A stretch of DNA of 64,000 nucleotides from Diplocarpon mali (lineage: Eukaryota > Ascomycota > Leotiomycetes > Helotiales > Drepanopezizaceae). Below the pieces are notes generated by a model. It saw only the letters and a list, made by a program, of their open reading frames with translations, was not told the origin of the DNA and searched no databases. The stretch lies in NCBI GenBank assembly GCA_024741835.1, contig JAENRP010000206.1, positions 1 to 64,000 on the forward strand, in the 5' to 3' direction. Positions within the stretch are counted from its first letter, which is position 1, and every line of letters starts with the position of its first letter. This document shows, one piece after another, positions 11,170 to 22,449 of the stretch. The translations under genes were made by a program, and so were the position numbers.

Positions 11170-13650
11170 TTAAATAAAGAAGTTCTTTTTTACTAAGGAC
11201 AGCTTTTAATAATATCCTACCCCCTTTGAAAATCAATTCGCGGTTGTTTCGACTTTTGATAGAGTCAGGATCTTAAAGATCTCTTAGATAAACTAGGAGC
11301 TTAAGTATAGCTTATTAATCAGTATAATTAAGGAACGCTTTTATTAGCCGGATTTTCTCAATTACTCCTTTTATAGAAGTGCTATAGGTAGAAGTTAGGA
11401 GAGTATTATACTATTAGAACCCTTTTTCTATAGAACCCCTTTTTGACCGAATCACTATTGAAACTAAAATCGGTAAAATGAATTCCCTATTAGCTGGAAG
11501 TTAGCAAATATAGAATATACCTAGTTCGTTTAGGAAAGCAGCTTCTATAAGGAGTACCCTTACCTTAGCCCTTAGGGCCGGACCTTCCTCTACTACTAAG
11601 GGTAAGAGATAATAATACTATAGCTAAGCCAATTGAGATAAATAAGACTTTTCGAACTTAAATATCTTATAAGGAATAGTCTTAGGTTTAAAGGAATCCT
11701 TATAATGCTAAGATTAATCTAATCGATAATTGTAAAGTAAGATTAGTAGGATTGCTTAGGCTATCTTTAGCTTAAAGACCTTAGCTTATTAAAGCTAAGA
11801 GATAGCTTAGCGCATATATTAGATAACTAAGCGAGAATCTACCTACCTTTAATAAAGCAAGACCTAGCCTCCTTTAGAAGTCGATATAAATATAAAATAG
11901 ATAAAAATTCAGCTAATTAAAAAGATCACCCCCTTTAATAATAGGACCTCTTTAATATATAAGTAGTAGTTAGCTTTAGTCTAAGACCGATTGCAAATCA
12001 ATACTGACCTATATCCGAATAAGCGAGCTTGCTAAGCCCTTATTTAGGGATCTACTATAGGATAAGCCTAAATATACCTTGAACCTTAGTACCTTTTAGA
12101 GACTAACCCCTTTCGAAACTATTAAGAAATAGTAGAACTGCTAAGTAGTTACTTTTTAATTAGCTAAGAGGTAGACCTATTTCGATCCACTTTCTACTAC
12201 CTTTATATAAGAGAAGCCGGTTATTTTAAGGAAACCTTCCTTTAGTTTCAAGCCTGATTTTAATCTACTATAATCTAAGGAGAGGTCTTAAGATCTGAGT
12301 AGTTCTTCTTTATATAAAATAAGATTACTCTTTAGCTTAAAGCTACTTACGCCTTAGCTAAGGCCTTTTAAGGGAAGGATTATACTATTATAGTTAACTA
12401 ATTAAATACCCTTAATGCTAAACGCTAAAGCAATCAACTTCTTAACCCTTCGACTAAAAGTAAGGCAACTTTAGTATTATATCAAAAGACATTCGGTTCG
12501 CTCTTTAATAAGACCGCTTGCGGTCTAAGCGCTAGAAGTACTACTTGAGTTTTTAAGACGCTAGCCCTAAAGCCGACTACCCCTTTTTGCTAAGATACGC
12601 TAGCTAAGGCTAGTTTACCTACTATACCTTTTAAGTAAGCTACCTACTAAACCTATAGTAAAACTAGTTACTATAAGACTAAGTGTCCTTTTATAAGTAA
12701 AATCAATGCCTTAAAAGAGGCAAAGGAAGCTGATCCGACTCTAGACTTAACTAAGAATAGGATTGAAATAGAAGAAGATTAGGAAAATGAAGAGGCCTAG
12801 GAAAAGACTCTTACTTAAGCTTGCAAAAGTGCGACTTATTAAAGCTAGATCTTAACTCTTTAATAAAAGGAAAGCAATTCTTAACCTCTTATACTATTAG
12901 TATAAATGGACTTAGAGTATTATTATTAGCTTTAGTAAATACTAAAGCCCTTAGTTACTTATTTTTAAATCGTTCCCTTTCTATATGTCTTTTAAAAGCG
13001 ATTAGCTTTAAAATTCTTCCTCTTCTAGCCCTTATTCCTATCTATAGATTTTAAAATACCATCTATATATAAGCTATGCACTATATGCGCTTTTATTTGA
13101 TAATTGATAAAAGGCGTATCTATAACTGCCCTTAGGTTATTCTTAACCTTAGCTAGTATAATGCTATTATTAGAGTTAAATAGATGCGCTAATTCTAATT
13201 TAAACTTAATCTAAAGGAAAACCGATTCATATAGCCTTTATATTACCCCCTATCCTCCTAATTTGCAAAGGAAATCGTCATTCGTCTTTTCCCTTTTAAA
13301 GGACTTTAGATTCGATCTGATTATTAAGCTAATATTAATTGTAAAGAATAGGAAATAGCTATAGATAAAGCTTAATAGATTAATAAAAGATAGTCTTATA
13401 TTAATTTAATAGTCTTAGCTAAGCGCGAGATCCCTATTGCTATTACTAGGCTAGCGCTCCTACTTATAATTAAGCTAGATCTAGGAAAACAGTCTAATAC
13501 AAATCGACTATATTCTAATCCTATTTGCAAATGCCCCAAAGCTGCAGTTCCTATTTACAAAATTAGTACTAATACCTTTTATTATAATATAAAGTATAAG
13601 GAGACTAAGTTCTTTTAAACTAGTATTTATAAAGTGGATAGGATTCTAAA
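11170..13650 (+). pseudogene. Gypsy-B gag and protease region (heavily decayed)
   Basis: By position this holds the primer site, gag and protease of Gypsy-B. I could not pick out a convincing zinc knuckle or protease triad because stops are dense and many codons have changed. The stretch is AT-rich with very few CA/TG dinucleotides. A short open frame at 12821-13054 shows no domain. The assignment rests on its place between the 5' LTR and RT. Confidence 0.4.
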
Positions 13651-13659
13651 GGAAAGATA

Positions 13660-15100
13660 TAAGCCTAAGAATCCTAATATTGAAAAGCTAATTAACAATC
13701 GACTCTTAAAATAGTACTAATCGCTAAGACAAGCCTTCTTAAAAAGGGATACAGATACCCTCTCTCCCTATTAGTACTATAATTATAAGATATAGCTAAA
13801 AGGGCCCTTGCTTAATGCCTATTTGCCCCTTTACCATTAATCTATTAAGAAGCTTAAGGTTATAAAAGAGTACTTACTTAAGAATTTAAATAAAGGCTTT
13901 ATTAAGATAAGTACTAGCCCCTTTGCTTCGCTAGTACTATTTGTAAAGAAGGCCGATAGTAGCTTCCAATTTTGTATAAACTACCGGAAGCTAAACGCAC
14001 TAACTCAAAAGGACGCTTACCTAATCCTAAGGATAGATAAGCTTTTAGGGTAAGTATCTAAAGTTAAGATTTTTATAAAACTGGATATTCAGGCCGCTTT
14101 CAATCGAATATAAATAGACCCCGAATCAGAGGAATATACTACCTTTCGAATAAGGTACAGATCCTATAAATATAAGGTTCTCTTATTTAGCCTTTGCAAT
14201 AGACTTAGTACTTACTAGCAGTATATAAATAATATTCTTTTAAATTACTTAAATGATTTTTATATAGTATATTTAAACAATATTTTAATTTACTTTAAGA
14301 ATGTTAAAGAGCACTAGGGTTATATCGAAAAGGTATTAAAACAACTCTTAAAGGCTAGCCTTTAAGTAGATATTAAGAAGTACGAGTTCTATATTACTTA
14401 AACTTAATATCTTAAATATATTCTAATAATAACTAGGATCGAACTAGACTTTAAAAAGGTCGAACTACTATATAATTAAAAGTACTCGAAAACTATTATT
14501 AAAGTAAAGTCCTACTTAAGATTTTATAGGTTTTACTAATAATTCATTTATAACTTTAGGCTAATCGCCAAACCCCTCTCTATTCTAACCTAACCGACGG
14601 TACCTTAGGATTAGATAGAAGAGTGCCGAATCGCTTTTAAAAAGCTTTATAAGCAATTGCTCTCAATTTAGCGAATTTACCATTTTAACCTTAACTTACT
14701 TATAAAACTGGAAACTGATGCTTCTAATAGCGTCGTTGCTAGAGTACTTTCTTAGCAATACTCTAATAAGCAATAGTACCTAATTAGCTTCTATTCGCAT
14801 ATACTATCTAGCTACGAACCTAATTAGGAAATATATAATAAGGAACTCTTTACTATTATTAAATCCTACTATAAATAGAGACCTAAGCTTATATTACTTA
14901 AAGAGCGAGTTGATATTTACTTAGATTACCGCTCCCTTAAGTACTTTATAATTACTAAGGTTCTGACTGCGAAATAGTACTAATAGATGGAATTTCTATT
15001 TAACTTTAATTTTCGAATTATATATACTTTTAATAAAGACAATTAAAAGGCTGATATTCTTAGCTGCTAAAAGTAGGATATGCCGGTTTATAAATAAGCG
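13660..15100 (+). pseudogene. Gypsy-B reverse transcriptase and RNase H
   Basis: Clear Ty3-type RT: SPFASLVLFVKKADSSFQFC, then NYRKLNALTQKDAY (about 13912-14020), then FIKLDIQAAFNRI, and the catalytic box YLNNILIYFKN near 14265-14295, where the usual YLDDI has lost an Asp through a G-to-A change. RNase H follows, with the first acidic site in ETDASNSVVARV near 14705-14740 and the DYRSLKYF segment near 14925. It would copy the element RNA to DNA and remove the RNA strand. More than a dozen TAA/TAG stops make it a pseudogene. Confidence 0.85.
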
Positions 15101-15349
15101 AAGCTAGATAGCCGATCCTAGGTTCTGATTTTCCTAGCCTAATTGGACCCTTGAATTAATATTGAATTAGCTAAAAAGTTTCTTAATAAATCTGCTAAAG
15201 GCACCTTAGCCCTAATATCAACTGATACTCTTAATTTGAACCTAAATCAACTTAAGGATTCCTTTAATTTAATTAAGAAGCTCTATTAAGATAATCGCAA
15301 ATTCTTTTAAGAAATTCGCACTAACCTCTTTAAAAACTACTCTTTAAAA

Positions 15350-16300
15350 GATAGATTGCTTTGCTTTAAGGAGCGTCTTTATATACGCTGCAATACTCCC
15401 TTATACACTTATCTAATTTAAGAAGCTTATAACTAACCTTTAAGCGCGCACCTTAATAGCTTAAAGACCTATTAGCTACTTACTCTTAAGTACTATTAAG
15501 TTAGGATAGGTTTAGATTATAAAAGATTTATTGCAAACTGCAGACTTTATTAATTCTCGTATTTAAAGACAATTAAATAATAAGGCCTTTTGCAGTCCCT
15601 CCCTATTCCTAACTATCCTATATAGTACTTATATATAGATTTTAAGGATTTCCCTTTTAATAAGCACGGTTTTGATTAAATCCTGGTTTTTATAGACCGA
15701 CTTAGTAAAAGCGCTATTATAATTCCTTATTAAAAAGATATCGACACTTAAGGAACTGCCTGATTATTTATTCAATAGATTTATTAATTCGGCTATACCT
15801 TAGAGATAATTATCTTTGACTAAGGTCTCTAATTCGTTTCCTCATTTTAAAAAGAGTTCTACTATATTATTAATATTAAGATTAAACTCTCTATAGCGTA
15901 CTATAAGGAGACTGATAGTTAAACAGAGATTATAAATAAGTATATTAATTTAAGGCTATAGCCTTTTATTAATTACTATTAAGATAATTAAAGTAAACTA
16001 ATTCTATTAATAGATCGTGCGCAATCGACTCTCCTTTATACTTCAATTAGTATAATCCTATATTAGCTTAAGTATAGAGTTGCGCCTTAGATAAGTTAGG
16101 ACTAGATCTCTTTAAAACCGTCTAATCTATAGGAGAGATTGAACTAAGCAGAGGCTAGGCTAGTAGCAAAGAGGATGCACTTAGCTTAAGAAGTAGCAAA
16201 AGGCAATATAAAACGCACTTAAGAGAAAATACGTAAGTTTATAAATTAATATTAAAAGGAGATTAATTAAAAACCTAAAGATATAGTCTACCTTTTGATA
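15350..16300 (+). pseudogene. Gypsy-B integrase
   Basis: D,D-E recombinase region. The first Asp lies in LYIDFKDFPFNKHGFD (about 15625-15680), the second in IIFDQGLQFVSSF (about 15810-15850, Gln codons now TAA/TAG), and the Glu in YKETDSQTEIINKYI (about 15900-15945). An N-terminal zinc-binding part precedes it near 15400-15560 but its His/Cys are hard to place. It is followed without a gap by the chromodomain, the classical chromovirus arrangement. Confidence 0.8.
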
Positions 16301-16499
16301 AAAAATCTTAAGAACTACCGCTTTAATAGGAAACTGGCCAATTAATAGGATAGTCCTTTTAAGGTTCTTAAGAAGGTAGGCAATTTATATCAGATTAAGC
16401 TGCCTATAGGTTTTATAATATATAATATCTTTACGCTAAAGCTACTATTTAAGGATTTATAGAACCCTTTGCCAAGTTAGGAATAACCCCAGCCTACTA

Positions 16500-16690
16500 T
16501 AGAAAAGATCGCTAAGTAAGAAGAGTATAAGGTATCTAAGATACTAAGTGTACGCCTATCTTAAGGGAACTTAAAGTACTAGGTCAAATAGACTAGTTAT
16601 AACCCTAATCCTAATTAGTATTATACCTTAAATTTTATAAGATCCCTATATAAGATTCGCGACTTTTATTAGGCCAATCCTATAAAGCTA
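16500..16690 (+). pseudogene. Gypsy-B chromodomain at the integrase C-terminus
   Basis: After integrase the frame reads EEYKVSKILSVRL, then GNLKYQVKQTSYNPNPNQY, with the remaining aromatic cage and the VKW-GY signature recognisable once Trp-to-stop and Gly-to-Ser RIP changes are allowed for. Chromodomains bind methylated histone H3 and direct such elements to heterochromatin. The truncated minus-strand copy carries the same domain at about 29864-29975. Confidence 0.75.
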
Positions 16691-16809
16691 AGACTACTTT
16701 AAAACCTATAAGCTTGGCTAAAGGCTTAGGAAAGCGGTATAAATGATTATAATCACTTAGAAGATAATAGGCTAGATGCGAAATAGGTTGGTAAATAAAT
16801 CTAAAAATA

Positions 16810-18110
16810 TAAATAAAAAAAAAAAAAAAGGAGAAAAATAATAAAAAATATAAAAATAATAATACTAGGCCTATTGCCTCCTCCCTTTATAACTCCTCTA
16901 ACCCTTCCTCTTCCGCGCTTAAGGAGATAAGCTCTAACTCTATTCCAAAGCTAGAGCTCGCCTCTTATCTACGCCCCTGCCTAGAATGACCCTAACCTCC
17001 TTTTGCTACTACTAGCGCCGCCCTATTAGCCACTGCGCCTAACGCTACCCTTATTACTACAAGCCCCTCTCCCCTTATAAGAGATTCTGCTACTATAGCG
17101 GTCCGCTCTATTAACGCGGCAATAGACCCTAAGAGGCTTAGTATAGTTCGGCTAAATTGCTTTAACCTTGCTAGCTAAGACTTAATAAAGTCGCCGCACT
17201 TCTATTAGAAAGTCAGTGATTAATTTAATACTAATTTAGGTTGAACTTATAGCAACCGTCACCTAGACCCCTTCTAGCTAGCTTGCTATAGCCTTAGCTA
17301 TAAAGCAGAGCTTCGCAAAGCTAGCATACTCCAGTTGGAAGCGACTAATCGGAGCCTTTATACTAGCTATTAGCAGGAGGTTAATAAGAATCCGGGCGCG
17401 CTAGACTGCCTCTTAATAGAGCATCTTGCAATTCCTTATTAAAACCGCCTGCGCATTATCGTTATTGCTACTATTATCCTCCTCTTATTACTAAGCAGCC
17501 TCCCTTTGCCACTCCTTAAGGGCTGCGGATAGCGCTGCGAACTCCTTCCTAATATAGGAAGGAAGCTATAAGGTATTAGTATAAGTAGAACTCTAAAGTC
17601 GATTTAAGGTACTTATAAAGATATACTCTGCCTTCTGCTTCTAATACTAGTAGCACTTCTTACTACGCTCTAACTCAAATTCGCACTTATGCGCGATATC
17701 GCACATAAGGCGCTATACGCACTAGTAGCAATAAACGCAGTAGGCCACTACAAGGGCGCCCGATAGCAAGGGAATTAGCACTACGCGTATTAGACGCGAT
17801 TCGACCTTAGACTAGGGCAAACTTACTTATAGTAGTTAGTAGTAGTAGTAGTAATTATTTCTACTACTATACATTAGCCCTGCGCTATAGTAGTAGGAGT
17901 AGGGGACTTATGCGGTTGTATATAGTTATTATACTAAGGAAGGAAGATCCTATAAGAGGGAAAAACAAATTTAAGTGTATAACGCGACTAGCGCTAAACT
18001 AAATACGGAATAGTACTATTTGTATAATAACGCGCTAAGTACATTACTGTACGAAAATCATTACAACTTATAAACGCTTATAAGCAAGCGTTCTCAAAGG
18101 GGGGAGGTAG
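16810..18110 (-). other. Gypsy-B 3' region with a possible antisense frame
   Basis: About 1.3 kb lies between the end of pol and the 3' LTR, starting after a run of A near 16816. It is more GC-rich than pol. On the minus strand one frame stays free of TGA over several hundred codons and reads like protein (segments RNCKMLY, LLLIASIKAPISRFQLE, SKVKAIQPNYTKPLRVY). The same frame can be followed on the plus strand of the inverted copy at about 28690-29640, including RDNNNNNKD and RIL/QILINLLLIAS. Its stops are TAA/TAG only. It could be an antisense gene of the element or an accident of composition; I do not recognise it. Confidence 0.35.
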
Positions 18111-18417
18111 TATAATAGTTATACCTCTACTTAGCGCAATTACCTAAGAGTATAGCGTTTTAAGGTTTTACAATCTCGATTCGATATAGGGTTATTTCGA
18201 ATCGACCCTAAAGGTGCAAAAGGATATTCTTATATAATATTATATAAACAGATAAAGAGCCTTAAGCTGCTTATATATATAAGGAAGAAGGGCTCTCCCT
18301 TAAGGAGGGCTCTCTAACTTCTTCGTTTCCTTTGTATTAGACCTATAGAATACGCCTTTTGCACCACTTCTTGCTCTTATACTTGATCTCGCACTTCGGC
18401 GGTTCTATGTCGTTACA
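18111..18417 (+). repeat. Gypsy-B LTR2
   Basis: 307 bp, starting TATAATAG after the purine tract GGGGGGAGG and ending GTCGTTACA. It is the 3' LTR of the element that starts at 10855. Immediately after it the sequence jumps back to a point inside the element's own 3' region (GCTATTAG, matching 17366). Confidence 0.85.
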
Positions 18418-19160
18418 GCTATTAGTAAAAGGTTAATAAGGATCTGGGCATACTAAACTGCCTTTTAATAAAGCATCTTGCGATTCCTTGCTAAAACCGT
18501 ACGCGCATCCTTATTATTATTATTATCGTCCTCCTTTTACTATTAAAGAGCCTCCCCCTGCTACTCCTTAAGGGCCGCAAATAGCGCTGCGAACTCCTTA
18601 CTAATATAAGAGGGAAGCTATAAATAAGTATTAGCTTAAATAAAACTCTAAAGTCGATTTAAGGTACTTATAAGAATATACTCTACCTTTTGCTCTTAGT
18701 ACTAGTAGCACTTCTTATTATGCTTCGATTCAAACTTGCACTTATATACGATATTGCGCATAAGGCGCCGCACGCACCAGCAGTAGCATACGTAGTAGGC
18801 CACCGCAAGGGCGCCTGATAGCAAAGGGATTGGCACTACGTATATTAGATGCGATTCGACCCCAGACTAAGGTAAACTTACTTATAGTAGTAATAATAGT
18901 AGTAATTATTTCTACTACTATGCATTAGCTCTGCGCTATAGTAGTAGGAGTAGGAGACTTATGCGATTATATATAGTTATTATACTAAGGAAGGAAGATC
19001 CTGCGGGAGGAAAAACAAATTTAAATGTATAACGCGACTTGCGCTAAACCAAATATAGAATAGTACTATTTATATAATAATATACTAAGTACATTACTGT
19101 ACGAAAATCGTCACAACCTACTAACGCTTATAGGCAAGCGTTCTTAAAGGGGAAGGGTAG
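18418..19160 (+). repeat. second copy of the Gypsy-B 3' internal region
   Basis: This stretch repeats 17366-18110 at an offset of about 1052 bp, including the tract with CTACTACTA runs, the AACGCTTATA segment and the purine tract GGGGAAGGG before the next LTR. The two differ mostly by transitions and one or two small indels. Together with LTR3 it makes a tandem [3' region + LTR] duplication of about 1.05 kb. Confidence 0.8.
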
Positions 19161-19467
19161 TATAATAGCCGTACCCCTAACTAGTGCAATTACTTAAGAG
19201 TATGGCGTTTTAAGGTTTTACAATCTCGATTCGATATAAGGTTATTTCGAATCGACCTTAAAGGTATAAAAGGATATTCTTATATAATATTGTATAAATA
19301 GGCAAAGAGCCTTAAGCTACTTATATATATAAGGGAGAAGGGCTCTCCTATAGGAAGGGCTCTCTAACTTCTTCGTTTCTTTCGTATAAGACCTATAGAA
19401 TACGCCTTTTGCACCACTTCTTGCTACCATACTTGATCTCGCACTTCGGTGGTTCTATATCGTTACA
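19161..19467 (+). repeat. Gypsy-B LTR3
   Basis: 307 bp, starting TATAATAGCC and ending ATCGTTACA, preceded by GGGGAAGGG. It is colinear with LTR2 without length change. The right flank is ATAAG, followed by the 5' internal part of Gypsy-A copy 2. Confidence 0.85.
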
Positions 19468-19799
19468 ATAAGCTGGCCCTTTAATAGAACCTACCTTTTA
19501 ATAATAGTTTACTGCTAAAAGGAGGAACCATCTCTAATATAACTGCGTCGCTAGCTAACGTCTTTAGAGACGATTATCCACTACTACTGATTCTTAAGCC
19601 TTATACCTATATACCAGATATACAGACGCCTACTAATGCTGTAATAGATCACTTGCCGGACCCTCTTATAAGTTAGCTATTGCTATTATCGTCCTTGTTA
19701 TTAACCTAGTCACTAACTAATACAAGTGAGTCGCTAAGCTTAGAACTTTGTTAAGCACTTTCAATTGAAGCAACTTCTACCGCACTAATATCAGCTTAT

Positions 19800-20960
19800 C
19801 TAAGGTAACTCAAGTTTAATATCATAGCTTCTAACGATCCCCTTGTACTATTAATAGGTACTATAGTCCCTAAGTATAAGTTATTAGGTCGATTCATAGG
19901 TGCTAAAGGCAATGCTTCCAGATGGCTTAACCGCTTGCAATACGACTTTAAGAGTGCTAGTTATGCAACACCAGACCTAGAGATATTCTTTAAGGCTATT
20001 GATATCTTATTCGAAGGCTAGGTAGCTAAGTGGCTAGATTCTAGCATCGAGTTCTAAGCTATTATTAATAAGAAGGAGAATGCTACCGCTGATTATATCG
20101 CTAACTTTAAATAGGCACTTAAGGCCGAGTACCTAATAAAGGTGGCCGATCATATTAAAAATAATATCTAATTTGATATTAAGAACCTTGCCTAGAAATC
20201 TGATGAGTCGCTTGCAGCTTACTACTAGAGAACCACCTACTTGCTTCGTTATACTTATAGCAAGGATACTAGCCGACTGATAATAAGTCTAGCACTTAGT
20301 TCTATTAAGTAGGTCGTCCTAGATAGCATTATTACCGCCTTTATTAAAGGCATTTATAATAATAAGTTACGTATAGCTGCTCTTTCCAAGTTAGCATTAT
20401 CATCTAGTATATTATAAAAGGCCCTAAATATCGTTAAGGACGCTTAAAATACGTTAAATATAACTCGTAAGATAGAGCAACGCTAATAAGAGAAGCTCGA
20501 AACCGAGCAGCTATAATAGTTATACTATAAGCAGTATAGCATATCTGCTTCTACTATCTTATCACTGCTAAATGCTAGGAAGCCTATAGTCCTAGTAAAC
20601 CAAAAGTCGTTACTATATGCACTAAGATCGACCCCTCTAGTCGAGTTGCATAGAAACCTCCCCTTATATTCTATAACGACTAATCGAAATAGTAACTAAA
20701 ACAGTCGCAGTGCTTTGCAAAAGACTAATAATATATAGAACATCTAGTAGGCGAATACCAATCCTGACTAGCGAGCTTATTAAAATACAAAAGCTTATAC
20801 TATCCCCCTCTGATTATAGTCGCTATATCCTATTATTAATAGATCTAAGATATACGATTCTAAGAAGGACGGTATCCTATATATGCGGTATAAGGACTTT
20901 AGTTATAAGGCAATAGAGTGCACTAGAAATGAGCTCGCGGTATAGGAAAAGGCCTACCTA
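19800..20960 (+). pseudogene. Gypsy-A copy 2 gag remnant
   Basis: The frame shows GNASRWLNRLQYDFKSAS near 19910-19970, FFKAIDILFEG to about 20020, and a long helical region to 20520. A decayed zinc knuckle follows near 20866-20935, where Cys codons read as Tyr. It aligns with copy 1 (10403-10633 and 9490-9545). Only RIP-type stops were noticed. The open frame at 20710-20916 in another phase is a shadow of this gag. Confidence 0.65.
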
Positions 20961-21752
20961 TAATAGGCTATCTAAGGCGGTAATATCGGCTTATATCTTA
21001 CTAATATCAATAGCTTTAGAAAATATTTTTAAAGTTCGTTTATAATAACCGATAGAAACTATAAGGAGGCGTCTTTATCAAACTAATTAAAAAAGGCCGC
21101 TAGCAATTAAGTATTATTTGATAACTATATTAGGACGTTAGCCTTTAATAACTGCTCCTTAAGCACATTGTTATTAGACTCGAAGATGGCCGGTCGTCTT
21201 AAGAAGCGACTACGCATATCAATCGAAGAGCTAATCAATTTTAGCAATAACGAACAAATGCTAGTACTAGTAATAAAGCCAGGAGGTAAGGTGCTAAGTA
21301 GACCATCCGATAGAAGAAGCTATAAAGTAGCAAAGGGAAAGGCTAATAATAATAGTAAGGATTAAGGTGCCGATAGAATGGCTTATAAGAAAGGCAAGCG
21401 TACTATCTGATACCTCCGGAAGATAGTCGCTAAGGAAGGAATAGGCCCTATAGATTATTAAGAGCTCGCAGATAGGATTAAGGTACTACTAAGCCTAATT
21501 GAATTCTTTTAAGTATCACCCAAAGGCAGCAAGGAATTCCGACGTTTATTAACTCGCAGAAACTATAAGCAATCGAAGACAAAACTAAAGAAGTCGGTGC
21601 GGTTCTCTACTAAAGCAAATATCTTAAATAATACCTAGAACTCATCGAAGTCGTCTACTATTGTACCTCTATTATCAATTGAGAAAAAGGCTTTCCAAAT
21701 TGACTGCTTTATTAAGATACTAGGTAAAGACAGACGTTTAATTGAAGTAGTA

Positions 21753-21883
21753 TTGCTAACCTATTTAATACAAGTGGACCAAGGTTCTAATATAAATATC
21801 ATATCCTATGCCTTAATGAAGAAATTGAAGCTTAAGCCGATTCTACTATTAAAGAGAGGCTTTAGCAGATTAACTATAAATAC
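21753..21883 (+). pseudogene. Gypsy-A copy 2 protease, interrupted by Copia-D
   Basis: Open for the N-terminal half of the protease: IQVDQGSNINIIS, then KKLKLKPILLLKRGFSRLTI. At NT/A the sequence switches to the Copia-D LTR, whereas copy 1 continues with the rest of the protease. The codons that appear open beyond 21884 come from the LTR and are not protease. Confidence 0.7.
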
Positions 21884-22078
21884 TATTGAGATAGGTGATA
21901 TAGCTATCACTCCGATGTATTATCATATGACCCTACTGCTTAGTCAGTAGGCTATTAATACGTATATAGCTATAGGGAAGAAAGGGGTAACCTTCCTCCC
22001 TTAACTCTTACTAATATATCGACCATCGACCTTTAGAAGTTTCTATTACCTACTGCGCCGACTTATTTAAGCTTAATA
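21884..22078 (+). repeat. Copia-D 5' LTR
   Basis: 195 bp, starting TATTGAG (TGTTGAG in the copy at 53645 read on the other strand) and ending CTTAATA (CTCAACA before RIP). It differs from the 3' LTR by C/T and G/A changes only, without indels. Confidence 0.9.
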
Positions 22079-22189
22079 GGTTATAAGCCTTAGATAGACC
22101 AATAATAGATTATTAACTTCCCTTAGAAAGCACTTGCGCTGCAACTATTAGTAGGAAGTTAAATGAGACTTATAGTAAGAGGCGAGCAA

Positions 22190-22440
22190 TTGGCGAATAG
22201 GAGGTATAATTCCCTATTTAGCTAACCTATATTATAAGAGGTATGATTCCTTATTCTATAACCCCTTTAGTATTGCAAGAGGTATGATTCCTTGCTTTAC
22301 TATGTTTTATAAGAGGTATAATTCCCTGCGTTATAGCCTAAAAATCCTTTTCGATAAGAGGACTTCTTCCCTATTTAATACTTTTATAATACCTGCTATT
22401 TAATTATTTCAACTTTTCAATAGGAGGAGTACCTTTAACT
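22190..22440 (+). repeat. imperfect tandem hairpin repeats in the Copia-D leader
   Basis: At least four units, around 22195, 22235, 22275 and 22310, share the core AAGAGGTATGATTCC, each flanked by short self-complementary arms (for example AATAGG...CCCTATT, GCAAG...CCTTGC). Two looser units follow near 22352 and 22420. Steps are about 35-40 bp. They lie between the 5' LTR and gag, where packaging or dimerisation signals of a retroelement RNA would be expected; that role is inference. Confidence 0.6.
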
Positions 22441-22449
22441 ATTTAATTT

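Larger units (their letters stand above)
10855..18417 (+). mobile_element. Gypsy-B, chromodomain Ty3/Gypsy element (RIP-degraded)
   Basis: LTR (10855-11169), internal region and LTR (18111-18417) on the plus strand. A purine tract with GGGGGGAGG lies directly before the 3' LTR, as expected for the plus-strand primer. Pol order is RT, RNase H, integrase, chromodomain. The bases flanking the LTR pair (CTCGG on the left, GCTAT on the right) do not match, and the 3' end is repeated once more to 19467. So this is probably not a simple single insertion but a recombined or composite one. RIP is heavy over the whole length. Confidence 0.8.
19468..21883 (+). mobile_element. Gypsy-A copy 2, 5' internal part (plus strand, truncated)
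   Basis: Gag and the first part of protease of Gypsy-A in the orientation opposite to copy 1. The matching 5' segment begins in both copies around GTCTTTAxAGACGATT (19561 here; the reverse complement near 10840 in copy 1). It lacks its 5' LTR and is cut at 21883 by Copia-D. After Copia-D only 28069-28080 remain before the Gypsy-B LTR at 28081. So two Gypsy-A copies flank Gypsy-B in inverted orientation. Confidence 0.75.
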
